This document shows, one piece after another, positions 1-10,704 of a stretch of DNA of 64,000 nucleotides. The stretch is from Capsicum annuum. Taxonomy: Eukaryota > Streptophyta > Magnoliopsida > Solanales > Solanaceae. The position numbers were made by a program, and so were the translations under genes. The stretch lies in NCBI RefSeq assembly GCF_002878395.1, contig NC_061116.1:123441930-123505929 (forward strand), given 5' to 3'. Below the pieces are notes generated by a model. It saw nothing but the letters and a program-made list of their open reading frames with translations. It did no database searches and had not been told where the DNA came from. Every line of letters begins with the position of its first letter. Within the stretch, counting starts at the first letter, position 1.

Positions 1-953
1 TAATTTTTCATCTATATTTGGATAGCATAATCTTTGGCGCTACTTCTAAATTACTATGTAAAGAGTTTGCAAAGCTAATGGGGAGTCAATTTGAAATAAG
101 CATGATGGGTGAACTGAGTTTCTTCCTAGAACTGCAGATCAAGCAAACTTCTCAAGGGACAATGATTTTTTATGAGAAGTACATTAAGAATTTACTAAAG
201 AAATATAATATGGAAGATTCCAAGCCAATTGAAACTTTAGTTGGAACCATTTCAAAGATGGATAATGATGAATTTGTTCCCTCGGTTAATAAGACCATGT
301 ATGGAAGGATTATTGGATCCCTACTATATCTCAATGAAAGTAGGCCAGATATTGTATTTAGTGTGGAATGTGTGCCAAATTTCAGGTTTTCCCAAAGGAG
401 TCTCATTTGAAAAGTGTAAAAAGACTTCTCAAGTATCTGAAAGGGACAGAGGACCTGGTCCTGTACTATCCATCTGGAGACAATTTTGATCTAATAGGCT
501 ATGTTGATGCTGATTATGCTAGATACTGGGTGGAAAGAAAAAGCATTTCAGGAATGGCTTATTTTTTAATTTCTTAATCTCCTGGGTTCTAAGAAGCAGA
601 ACTCAGTTGTTTTATCTACTGCTAAAGCTGAGTATGTGGCTACAATTTCTTGTTGTGCTCATTTGTTATGGATCAAACAGCAACTAAAGGATTTTGGGAT
701 TGTCTCAAACGCTATACTTCTAATGTGTGACAACACAAGTGCTCTTAATATGGCTAGGAATCCAGTAAAGTATAAGAGGACCAAGCATAATGATGTGAGA
801 CATCATTTTTAGAGAGATAATATTGAGAAGAGAGTTATTTGCATAAAGTTTTGCAAGATTGAAGATTAGATAGCAGACATCTTTACTAAGGTTCTTCACA
901 AGAAACAATTTATAAAGAACGGGTTGAGGCTGAGGTTGACCAAAATAAACTGA
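1..953 (+). pseudogene. Sirevirus-like copia pol fragment (RT and RNase H end)
   Basis: This is the end of a Ty1-copia polyprotein; the element enters from outside the window. The frame from 18 to 410 matches the C-terminal half of a copia reverse transcriptase (GSLLYL, RPDI). A frameshift near 370-410 moves the reading to the frame with RLLKYLKGT and the RNase H block YVDADYA (about 370-577). A further shift is needed for STAKAEYVA, CDNTSALNMA and ADIFTK-like text up to about 953. The several frameshifts and stops make it non-functional. Assignment to copia is secure from the order of motifs. The Sirevirus label rests on the downstream extra ORF and on the polypurine tract near 3402. Confidence 0.85.
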
Positions 954-1407
954 CCTATTAGATGAATCAGTTGTTCCCTAAAATTGGCTATGATCAGGAG
1001 ACAAGTATCCTTGATAAAATATGTACTTGTTAGTCTAAATAAGTATCATACTTTTGCAGGTACACATGCATGGGAATAACTTTGGAAGAGAACTGTTCTG
1101 GCAAACAAAAATTTGAGGACTCACTCAAGAAAGAGAGGGACCTGGTCCCATCTCTCAAGTTAGTATCAGGAATGTGAATTTTTTTGTTCTTTTAGAAAAA
1201 ACATGTCTTCTCTCTCTTTATGTAAGAAATTTTTCTTATCCTAATAGAAAAGATGAGTCACCCCAAAATTTATATTGATCATATCTCATTCTTTCAAAAA
1301 TCCCTTTCTTGTGCTTACTCATTCCCTTAAATCTTGTCATACCCAAACCTTTTCTTGTCAAAAAAAAATCTTGTTATAAATAGCCTTTTTGTGACAAGGA
1401 TTTCTAA

Positions 1408-2850
1408 ATGTCTGCTAATTCCCCTATTATCGTGTCTCTAAAGGACTCTGAACATAGCACAGATAAAAATTCTCTCTCAAATCTTCTTGAAAAATATCTT
1501 TTTTCTCCTACCCTTCCAAAGCCAAACTCCTTTTCACTCAACTTGTTAAAGAAGATTCATTCTTAAAGCTTTATAACCTTTCTGGTAGTATATTAATGGA
1601 TGGTTCCTGGGTTGCTAAAAATCTTATCTTTCTATTAAATAGCCCAAGAAAAAATGTCTTTGGTCCTAAGAAACAAGATGTCAGTAAGATAACAAGAAAC
1701 CTTAGAGAGAAGTCTAGAAATTCTACTAAGATGTAGTAGATTTCTGAAGGACCTGGTCCTAAAAAGAGGAAAATAACTTAAGAAGAACCTATCAGTGTTT
1801 CTAAAAAGGAAAATTGAGAGAAAGAAGGAAAGTTTGTGTCTAAAGAACTGTGAAATAGGTTCTTGAGAAATCAAAAGGTGCTAAATGGGAGGATCTTTGA
1901 ATCAAGTGTATTAACAAAACCAGGTATGATAGAATTAGATGAGCTTGTAAAACATTAAATATGGATCTATCTTATAAAAGAAATGATTCCCACAGTATTT
2001 GATAAGGTAGTCAGGGAATTCTATTCCACAATGGATTTTTCTAAAGACATAATGAAAATGATTATTGTAGTTCAAAGAAAGAAGCTGAATCTTAATGTTG
2101 TATATCTTAGGAGAATTTTGGATGTTCCTATCAGTGGTGTGAGGACTGTCTCAAATCAATAACCCTCAATAGATTTTATGGCAAATGCATTAAAGGTTAA
2201 GGGAAAATCGATGGCTGCACTAAATAGGAAATCACTCAAAAGTGAGTTACAATTATTCTTTGATTTTGTTAACAAAGTGATTCTTCCTAGATCACAAAAG
2301 AGGAACATTGCTTCAGTTGTTGATTTGTATGTGATGGAGTATATTAGAAGCTTTGAGTTAATTAATTTACCTACTTTAATGATGGTGCACATAAATAAAG
2401 TTGTTCATGGGAAAATAGAAAACATGGCATGCCTTATGGATAGTGGTTGAATGGAGTGTTTGATTATTTTGGTATTGCCTTTAAAAATGGAACTCTTGTT
2501 ACTATGATACAACTATTTGGTATGAAAACTCTGATCAAAACTTAGTGTGTGGAAAAAAATTAGGAACCATTTATCAAGAGAAGCTCCGAAAAGAAATAGA
2601 GGAATTGAACTCAACATAACTACTAAAGATGCAGAGATTAGCAAATTGCAAATGATAATTTAACATCTTTCTAATAAGGATCCAAGTGTCTCTAAAAATC
2701 TTAGACTGAGAATGTTGAACTAAATAAGAAAGTTTCAACTTTAACTGATAAGGTTCTTAACTTGATTATAGAGATAAAACAGCTAACTAAGGAATTGTTA
2801 CACTGTCATGCTGCAGAAAATAATAAGATAGCTCTACTTCTATAAACCTT
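1408..2850 (+). pseudogene. Decayed extra ORF downstream of copia pol
   Basis: A broken reading frame follows pol, starting MSANSPIIVSLKDSE and interrupted by many stops. The longest clean piece (2178-2450) contains MANALKVKGKSMAALNRKS and NIASVVDLYVMEYI. Text just upstream includes FYSTMDF and RRILDVPISGVR. This pattern resembles the plant transposon protein domain seen in many Solanaceae repeats, and its place between pol and the 3' LTR is where Sireviruses carry a third ORF. Its function is unknown. The stretch 954-1407 between it and pol holds no gene that I can see. Confidence 0.5.
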
Positions 2851-3401
2851 TTTCCCAAGTCCTTCACCTATTTAAATTTTCTTAATTCATATGGCTTTTT
2901 CTATGCAACATTAAAATCTTGCACTGCAATTATACTTACCTTTTACTTTAAAATATGAGTGAATCCTTATTTGTGTGTTTCATGTCTCTTCTTTACTTTA
3001 AAAGTTGTTCTTCAAGTTAGTGTCTCCCCAATGGCCAAGAGTTAAATAATTATTTTACTCTTGGTTTACTGTTCTTACTTTTCAATGATGCTAAAAGGGG
3101 GAATACTACTTAATTCATGTTGTAGGGACTAAGTACCAAATGTGACACATGTGAGGGATGATATGTTGAAGTGTAGGTATATTGACAGGGGGAAAGGTGA
3201 ATAAGGTGTTGAATGTTTATATATCATGCTGGCACATTGATAAAGGAAAGCATGCTTGTGAAATATGATGGTATATGGTGATAGGGGAAGCATGGTGCAT
3301 GGTGATAGAGGGAAAATTCATCAACAGTAGTGGTGATCTCTCTGACTGAGTGAGGTGAATGAACTTTAATGCTCAAAATCTATGGTTCGTTTATCATTAT
3401 C

Positions 3402-3413
3402 AAAAAGGGGAGA
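3402..3413 (+). other. Polypurine tract of the copia element
   Basis: AAAAAGGGGAGA is preceded by TTATCATTATC. This resembles the sequence that ends the internal region of Sireviruses (TCATCATCAAAAAGGGGGAGAT). It marks the expected start of the 3' LTR immediately downstream. The stretch 2851-3400 before it is non-coding 3' leader of the element. Confidence 0.7.
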
Positions 3414-4140
3414 TTTCTATATCTTTTTTTTATGATAAGTAGCTGACAACAAGGAACCAGGTACCTGGGTCTTCATGAAAACATACATTTGTCACTGTCC
3501 TGCGCAGTTTTGTCAACTAGTGTAACAAACTGCGTAGGTGAGCTGTGTACCTATCAGGACACCTAGCCCAATCAAAATTCTACCTTAATCATAATCCTAC
3601 TATAAAGAGAAGAGAATGTTTCTCAATTCATAATTTTTGCAATTTGATTATTCAAAGAGAGAAATTGTCAAAAACTCAAATATTGCTCAAGTTCCAAGCT
3701 TTTGGGTGCAAAGAGTGTGTTTGTTCTCGAGTCAAGTCTTGGTATTTAATTGAATTACTTATGTTATAAGAGTAATTATTTTCTTTTGATTTTTGAGTGC
3801 TTAGGTAGAGTTACCTGAGTTTGATATTGGTTAAAGTTAATCAATATCGAGGTGAGACCTTAATAGAGTTGTTAAGGAGAGTTTGTAATAGAGTTGTTGC
3901 AAACTAGTTGAGCCTAGAGTTAGGTTCTAATGGAGACTGTAATCATTAGTTTTATTATAGTGGATTGTAGAGTTCTTGTGAGGGCAAGTCGTGGTTTTTT
4001 TTCCCTTTAGTAAGGAGGTTTCCACGTTAAATAATGTTCTTGACTTTCCTGCAAAGTGTTGTTTCCTTACCGATTTACTGTTTTATTGCCTGTGTCTAAC
4101 TTTAAGGGTCCTGGTCCCTCATAAGGTGGTGCACTCTTAG
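3414..4140 (+). mobile_element. Probable 3' LTR of the copia element
   Basis: The region follows the polypurine tract and has a TATA-like box (CTATAAAG near 3600), as expected at the U3/R border. The canonical TG start is not preserved and the right end cannot be fixed; 4140 is an estimate. It carries two of the GGACC-type palindromes that also occur in the body of the element (3453-3471 and 4106-4118). Confidence 0.45.
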
Positions 4141-4508
4141 ATTTATCCCAGTGACTACGACTCCACCCAACAACCCATAATCAGTTGCTAAGAGTCATTA
4201 AGAGAGACTCGTAGCTATAACAATGTGTAACCAGGAATTCATCCTAGTGGTTACGAATCCAGCATATGGCTCGTTGTCAGACCTTACGAGTTGTTATGTA
4301 GACTTATAGCGTGACTAATGAATGACCCAAGAATCAATCCTCAGACTGCAGCTCTACATATTGAGTTTTGGATTATTTAATGGACAAATATTACAACTTA
4401 AAGGCCCAAATCTAAATATATATCTATATCTACTTTTAAATTATTGAAAATTACTAAAACTAGTTGAAAAAGTATCTAAAAGTAGATCATAATTAATATT
4501 TTATGTAT
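4141..4508. other. Unassigned sequence, partly MITE-like
   Basis: No gene is visible. From about 4350 the text (ATTGAGTTTTGGATTATTTAATGG and AAGGCCCAAAT) looks like the interior of the hAT-like MITE family whose terminus is seen at 10694-10704. The RTE element may therefore have inserted into such a MITE (inference). Confidence 0.3.
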
Positions 4509-4851
4509 AAAACAACAACAACAACAACAACAAACCTAGTATATTCCCACATCGTGCGGTCTGGGAAGGGTAGAGTGTACGCAGTTCATACCACTACCCC
4601 TAAAGAAGTAAAGAGACTGTTTTCAATAGACCCCCAGCTCAAGACAAAGGATAATATATATAGAAAAAAATCAAATGCATGGAACATAATAAAATAACAT
4701 AGGTATGACATCCACAAAAAATATTGAACACTGCCAAACAAGGACACCAAAGCCCTCCTACCTACTACCGACGACTCAACCACGCACCTTAGCCCTTTAT
4801 CCTAATGTTTTTCCTCCATACTTTCCTATCCTGGGTCATGTCCTCAGTCAG

Positions 4852-5043
4852 CTATAACTGCTCCATGTCACGTTTAATCACTTTTCTCCAGTATTTCTTC
4901 GGTCTACCTCTACCCCGCTTGAAACCGTCTAAGGCCAACCTCTCACACCTACGAACCGAGGCATCCGTGCCTCTCCTCATCACATAGCCAAACCATCTCA
5001 ACCTAACTTCCTGCATTTTATCCTCCACCAACATCACTCTCAC
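4852..5043 (-). pseudogene. RTE reverse transcriptase C-terminal fragment
   Basis: The frame holds [19 protein letters not shown] and [11 protein letters not shown], text typical of the last part of plant RTE polymerases. The upstream part of the same protein lies beyond the LTR insertion, from 8218 onward. Confidence 0.8.
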
Positions 5044-6090
5044 CTTCTCCCGAATACTCTCATTCCTAACCCTGTTGTAACACCCTAATTTTCTAAATCA
5101 AAATGCTACACGGTGCTCATGACCCCGAAGGACCACAAGCTAACTCATGACTGATATTTATACCTGTATACTATATAAAATAAAATAAAAATGCGAAAAC
5201 ATGTACTGCATGGCCATAAGGTTCAAATCTAAATACAATATCTGATAAAACTATATGTGAAAATAGTATAACAATACCAAAACAAATCTGGAATAACTGT
5301 CTAACATGCTGTAGTCTGGAAAGCCTCTAAATTGTCTGAATAAGGAGCTGATGGGACATGTCCCCAACTAACTCCATCTGACAACTGAACTCAAATAGTA
5401 AATGAAGCAATAAGTATATCATCCTCGAATGAGAAGGACTCATTGCAAACTTTGAATACTGGGATGCTACTGCTAATCTGGATCTCGTGCCTCTGAACCT
5501 ATGGTGTAACATAAGAGAAAGCACTATAGCGCAAATGCATCAGTAGTCTGAATGTGCTGAGTATACGAGTGAGGTGGGCTAAATACAAAGGGTTATATAC
5601 ATGAACAGTACCGACTAATATGAACGTAAGACTACATATATGCATACGTAATTGTAACTGAACTCGTGGAGATACTGATTATTGAGTCTAAATACTAAAA
5701 TCATGAGTTTACCGATATTGAGATACCGAATGACTGAGTTTACTGATATTAATATGTAAATCACTAATAAGTGAGGAACTGATACTGTGTTACTGAATAC
5801 TGGGAGACTGATACTTTATTACTGATAAAAGAATGATTATTTCTGACAGTTTTGATTATGAAGAACTGGTCTGATTGACTATATTTGATAGTCCTGAAAC
5901 TGAGTACTGATAGCACGAGTTTACTGATATCTACTATGACTGACAGATGAGTTCTGATAGCTTATATAGCTGATAAAGTGAGTTCTAATAACTAATATAT
6001 CTGATAACATGAGTGACTATATCTGATAGCCCTGATACTAATTACGGATAACATGAGTTATTGATAACTAACATAACTGATAAGATGAGT

Positions 6091-6270
6091 GACCATATCT
6101 GACAGTCCTGAATCTGATGAAATTATCTGAGTTTCGTACTGTACTGAGTTGACTGTATCTGACAGTCCTGAATCTGATAAAATTATCTGAGCTTTGTACT
6201 GTACTGAGTTGACTGTATCTGACAGTCCTGATATTCTGAAGAACTATCTGCGTCCTTTTTCTAAAACTGA
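6091..6270. repeat. 60-bp tandem repeat inside the solo LTR
   Basis: Three consecutive 60-bp units start at 6091, 6151 and 6211, each with ATCTGACAGTCCTGA. The first two are almost identical and the third decays after about 30 bp. The surrounding 5640-6960 is a looser array of CTGATA/ACTGAG words. Confidence 0.9.
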
Positions 6271-6359
6271 ATGACTGTATCTAACAGTCTTGAAATCTGT
6301 AATTGAAACTGTAGAAGGTAGTTGTTTATCCGACATGCCCCATATGTGCCATTATGGCT

Positions 6360-6660
6360 AAGATGGGGTCCAATCTCTGCCCTGACTAGAAGGGTGTCAA
6401 TACCGTGCCACTGGTAAGGACAACTGTGGGTAACCCTCATCTGACAATGTTCCCAAAAGAGAACGATGTGGCCCTCATCTAATAGTGCTAAGCCACCTCA
6501 TCAACCCTCATCTGACAGTGTTGATGTCTCAACCTATGCTGGCTACATAGTTCTGGAATGCAAGGATGATTGCTAAGAATCATACCCTCATCTAGCAGTA
6601 TGTGTTTCCATCCTTGAGTTCACTCGGTGCTAACTTCTACTCCCATCTGAAGAGACTAAA
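6360..6660. repeat. CCCTCATCTGACAGTG repeat tract in the solo LTR
   Basis: The phrase CCCTCATCTGACA, with small changes, recurs at least four times. The spacing is irregular, so this is a degenerate array rather than a clean tandem repeat. Confidence 0.6.
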
Positions 6661-7771
6661 CATGATTTAACTGACTATACGTGGAATGAACTTACTGAAT
6701 CCCATTGACTGACGGAATATTGATATTTGATAACTAGCTGAGTTCATGAGATTACTGATCTTACTGAGTATTGAGTTCATAAGATTACTGATCTTATTGA
6801 GTACTGAGTTCATGAGTTTTCTGAGAGTACTAAATTACAGAGATTTCTGAAGTCACTGGGTACTGAGATTTACTGAGGTTAACTGAGATTACTGAGTTAC
6901 TAAACTTTCTTGAGTCACATGACTGACTGAGTTCTATGAAACATGGCTTGTCTGAGAGTATCGTGAAAACATGACATGGCTCTAGGCACACAACTATATT
7001 TTTCGGGTACGAATACCCTCAGAACTCGATAGAAGGAAACTGACACACATGACTCACTTGATCATTGGACCAAGGTCCACATTTCATAACATCATAACTT
7101 GAAGATTTCACACTATACATGGTTCTTGCAAATCCTACACATGAGAGGGATTTCATATAACAACATCCCATGAGTTCATCAATTTAGTTTCATGAACATC
7201 TCATCAACAATTACAACTATATCATGAGCACCTCATACAACATCTCAAATTCAATACAATAGCATAGAAATCACGTTAGATATAAACTTAGAACATGGAC
7301 TAGTCATTTAGGACCTATTATGTCATAAAAGCATGATTTCTAGTCTCTTAGGTATTTTCACAAACACCTTACATGCACATCTTAGGCATAGGTAGATTCA
7401 TCAAGATTACAAGTATTAGACCACAAATTTCACATATTTATACATCATATACCACCATAGCTTCACACAAACATACAAAAATCCCATCTTGGGCATCATC
7501 AAACTCCAACAACATGATCATCAACCATCAACAACATAAACATCATAATACATAATTTGAAAGATGATTTTTGAGCTTTATGGATGAAAGGAATCCATAA
7601 ATCAACATACGCATACCTTAGTTGGAAGTTTCCTTGAAATTCTACGATGAAATCTCTTGATTCTTGGAGCTTCTATAAAAACCCTAACCTGAGTTCTTGG
7701 TTATTCTTGAGAGAAGATCAACAAAAGGGATGCATTTTGGTATTATGGAGCTCAAATCCTGTGTTATAGAG

Positions 7772-7779
7772 TATATATA
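7772..7779 (-). promoter_or_regulatory. TATA box of the solo LTR
   Basis: TATATATA on the - strand is preceded by CACCC and followed by a leader that ends in a splice-donor-like site about 155 bases on. The GC-rich 33-bp repeats sit about 75 bp upstream, as expected for U3 enhancer elements. Confidence 0.55.
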
Positions 7780-7854
7780 GGGTGGCAAAAGGACCAAAAT
7801 GCCCTTAGGGACACGGGGGTTGAGTGCAGAAAAACTGGGCAAGCACTGGACTTA

Positions 7855-7945
7855 GCAGGCGACGCCTGGCTTAGTCCATCGCTTTAAGCAGGCGACGCCT
7901 GGCTTAGTCCACCTCTATAAGCAGGCACGCGGGCTTATTGCGGAG
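7855..7945 (-). repeat. 33-bp GC-rich repeats upstream of the LTR TATA box
   Basis: Two 33-bp units (7855-7887 and 7888-7920) plus a partial third each begin GCAGGCGACGCCTGG or a close variant. Each full unit contains the palindrome AGGCGACGCCT. They are much richer in GC than the rest of the LTR. Confidence 0.85.
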
Positions 7946-8457
7946 AGCTACTATTTTGCAAGTCCAAACGTGCCCTTACGCTATTCGAAAAATTTTAAAA
8001 CTTACCCGGGATGAACTATGACTTGCCTATCACAACGCAACTTGAAAATCCAAAAACGAAGATCGGGAAGGTCGTCAAATTTTCTCAAAGTTTGGAGGTC
8101 TAAAATGAGACTAAGTGTTGAATCTTGAACACTTAGCAAAATTTCTAAGTCTTAGGATCTTTCATGGAGCTTTACGAGCTGAATTTGACACGCGATTTTA
8201 CTGGGTCTTACACCTGTCAGCCCTTGTAAAACTACATATCCAACGCAACTTCTTCATTTTCGTCACCTTTAACTTTTGGATATGAGAATTCTTAACCGGC
8301 CAACACTCTGCTCCATATAACATAGCCAGCCGGACTACAACTCTATAAAATCTGCCTTTCAGCTTGGGGGTACCTTCTTATCGCATAAAATTCTCGAAGC
8401 GAGCCTCCATTTCATCCAACCTGCCCCAATTTGGTGAGAGACATCCTCATCTATCTC

Positions 8458-8715
8458 TCAATTTTCCTGAATCGTAGATCCAAGATACTTAAAACTATCC
8501 CTCTTGCAAACTGCCTGGGAATCCAACTTCGCTACCACCTCCTCCTCTTGCCTTGAGTCACTAAACTTGTATTCCAAGTACTCCGTCTTGGTCTTACTCA
8601 ACCAAAAACCTTTGGACTTCAGGGTTTGTTGCCAAACCTCTAGCTTATCATTAACACCTTGTCGCGACTCATCAATCAAAACTATATCATCCGCAAAAAG
8701 CATACACCAAGGCAC
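8458..8715 (-). pseudogene. RTE reverse transcriptase palm fragment
   Basis: The frame contains [18 protein letters not shown] with the FADD catalytic box and then [13 protein letters not shown] and FKYLGSTI. This is the core of an RTE reverse transcriptase. A stop or frameshift lies on each side. Confidence 0.88.
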
Positions 8716-9226
8716 CTCCTCACCTTATATACTCCTCATCAACACATCCATCACCATGAAAAAAAGAAACGGACTAAGAGTTGATCCCTGGTGCAACCCA
8801 GTCAAGACTGAGAAATGCTCGAAAGCTCCTCCCACTGTCCTTACCCGAGTCTTTGCCCCTTCATACATGCTTAATCACTCTGATATATGCCACAGAGACC
8901 CCTCTCACCTCCAAGCATCTCCACAGAACCTCCCTAGGGACCTTGTCATATGCCTTTTCTAAGTCAATAAACACCAAGTGAAGATCCTCTCTTCCTCTCT
9001 CTATACTGCTCTACCAGTCGTTGCACTAGGTGAGTTGCCTCAGTCGTGGAGCGACCAGGCATAAAACCAAATTGATTCTCCGAAATAGACACAATCTTCC
9101 TTAACCTCGTTCCACCACCCTCTCCCAAATTTTCATGGTGTGACTCAACAACTTAATACCCCGATAATTGTTGCAACTCTGGATATCACCCTTGTTCTTA
9201 TATAAAGGGATCATCGTGCTCCATCT

Positions 9227-9802
9227 TCACGCCTCAAGCATCTTAGAGGACTTGAAAATGATGTTAAACAAGTTGGTCAGCCACTTCAACCCTACCCTGC
9301 AAGAAAACTTCCAAAAATCTACCGGAATATCGTCGAGCCACATCGCCCTGCCCCTTTGCATCTTGCGAATAGCCTCGCTAACCTTCTCTACGTTAAAACG
9401 CCAACAAAAGTTGAAATCGCGACACTCCCCGAAGTGCTCCAACTCCCCCAACACAACACCTCTATCCCCTTCATCATTCAAGAGCCTATGAAAATACGAC
9501 TGACATCTTTTCTTCATGAGGGCGTCTTCCACCAATACTCTGCGATCTTCTCCTTTAATGCACTTAACTTGGCCCAGATCCCGACTCTTCCGCTCCTTAA
9601 CCTTGGCAAGCCTAAACAACCTCTTTTCCACGTCTTTCTCTTCTAACCCCTTATAAAGACTCACAAAAGCTGTTATCTTAGCAGCCGCAACAGCTAACTT
9701 AGCCTCCTTCTTAGCTAACTTGTACTCCTCCCTGCTCACCTGCTTCTCCTCTTCATCCTTACTCTCAACCAACTTAACATACGCCGCCTTCTTCGTCTCC
9801 AC
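9227..9802 (-). pseudogene. RTE endonuclease-RT connecting region
   Basis: A 191-codon frame holds [64 protein letters not shown] and GRAMWLDDIPVDFWKF. The series matches the segment between the AP endonuclease and reverse transcriptase of plant RTE polyproteins. It is the longest clean piece of this copy. Confidence 0.85.
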
Positions 9803-10094
9803 TTTTTTCTTAACTTCTTCATTCCACCACCAGTCCCCCCGATGTTGGCCAGATCATCCCTTCGAAACACCCAAAACCTCTCTAACAGTATCATTGATGC
9901 AACCCGCGGCCCTATCCTACGTACTATCCACGTCCCCCTATACTCCCACACCCCCATCCCTTTCAACTTCACCCCTATCTCCAAAGCACCGGCCGGAGTC
10001 AGGCCACCCCACCTAACTCTAGACCGACCCTCCCCACCCCTCCTCTTCTTGCCCCTCTTAATAACCAAATCCATCACCAAAAGTCTATGTTAGG

Positions 10095-10424
10095 TCACAA
10101 GATTCTTTTCGGGAAAACCTTACAATCCTTACACAAAACTCTGTCCTCCTTCCGAAGCAACAAAAAGTTAATTTGGGTCTTAGCTAGCCTACTACGAAAA
10201 GTAAATAGGTAATCCTCCTTCTTCGGAAAGCTGAAATTCACCACCACCAACCTAAAGGCCCTCGTAAAATCCAAAAGAGCAGCTCCCTCATCATTCCTAA
10301 CCCTAAAACCAAAGCCTCCATGCACATCCTCATACCCTAACGACACTGACCCGATGTGCCCATTAAAGTCCCCTCCTATGAAAATCTTCTCTGAGCTAGG
10401 CATGCCTCGAACCACCTCGTCCAA
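10095..10424 (-). pseudogene. RTE AP-endonuclease C-terminal part
   Basis: The frame contains [12 protein letters not shown] and YEDVHGGFGF, the characteristic end of an exonuclease-endonuclease-phosphatase domain in plant RTE elements. The N-terminal catalytic half is absent because the element is 5'-truncated at about 10468. Confidence 0.88.
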
Positions 10425-10468
10425 AATTTCCTCTTATCCTCCTCGTCAAGGCCCACCTGTGGCGCGTA

Positions 10469-10704
10469 AACTTTTTTATATACAATATAAAGAAGTTTGA
10501 ATATTATATATATATATATATATTATGTTGGTTTGATTCGGGTTCAGTTCGAATTTTTTTTGGTCAACACTAAACCAAATCAAGAATGGTCGGTTTTTTT
10601 CTAATGCCAAACCAATCAAACTAAACCATAAGTCGGTTTTTTTTCTCGGTTTGGTTTGGTTCATCGATTCGATTTGACTTGACGGTTTGGTCTGTACACC
10701 CCTA
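10469..10704 (-). mobile_element. Partial hAT-like MITE
   Basis: It ends with GTACACCCCTA (10694-10704), the inverse of the TAGGGGTGTAC start seen at 24148. The interior is rich in GGTTTGGTTTGG and AACCAAATC text of the same family, with a (TA)n run near 10507-10522. The other end appears displaced to the far side of the RTE insertion near 4350-4508 (inference). Confidence 0.6.

Larger units (their letters stand above)
5076..8212 (-). mobile_element. Solo LTR of a gypsy-type retrotransposon
   Basis: The 3137-bp insert begins TGTAACACCC and ends GGGTCTTACA on the + strand, which are near-perfect inverted ends. It is flanked by the 5-bp duplication CCTGT (5071-5075 and 8213-8217). Removing it and one duplication restores the RTE sequence CTAACCCTGTCAGCCC. 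No coding region, primer-binding site or second LTR is present, so it is a solo LTR. On the - strand there is a TATATATA box (7779-7772), then a leader with a possible splice donor TAAG|GTATGC near 7617, so the LTR reads on the - strand. The gypsy assignment is inferred from size and termini. Confidence 0.85.
4509..10468 (-). mobile_element. 5'-truncated RTE LINE, copy 1, split by a solo LTR
   Basis: A non-LTR retrotransposon of the RTE type lies on the - strand. Its 3' end is the (CAA)n tract at 4511-4532, which is (TTG)n on the element strand. It is truncated in the endonuclease domain at about 10468. From the 5' end the remnants are GGDFNGHIG of the AP endonuclease (10095-10424), the connecting region (9227-9802), the reverse transcriptase with [10 protein letters not shown] (8458-8715), and a C-terminal segment with [11 protein letters not shown] and RGRPKKYW (4852-5043). 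Stops and frameshifts separate these blocks, so it is dead. A solo LTR interrupts it at 5076-8212. Removing the insert and one duplication leaves about 2818 bp. Confidence 0.9.

Noticed and set aside
2178..2450. Independent 90-codon gene
   Set aside because: It is the longest clean piece of a broken ORF that continues on both sides within the copia element.
8504..8962. 152-codon frame on the + strand inside the RTE element
   Set aside because: It is antisense to the recognisable RT ([10 protein letters not shown]) on the - strand and has no motif of its own.
4500..10480. Target duplication for RTE copy 1
   Set aside because: TTTATGTATAAAA and TTTATATACAATA are similar but AT-rich and mismatched; no reliable duplication could be called.
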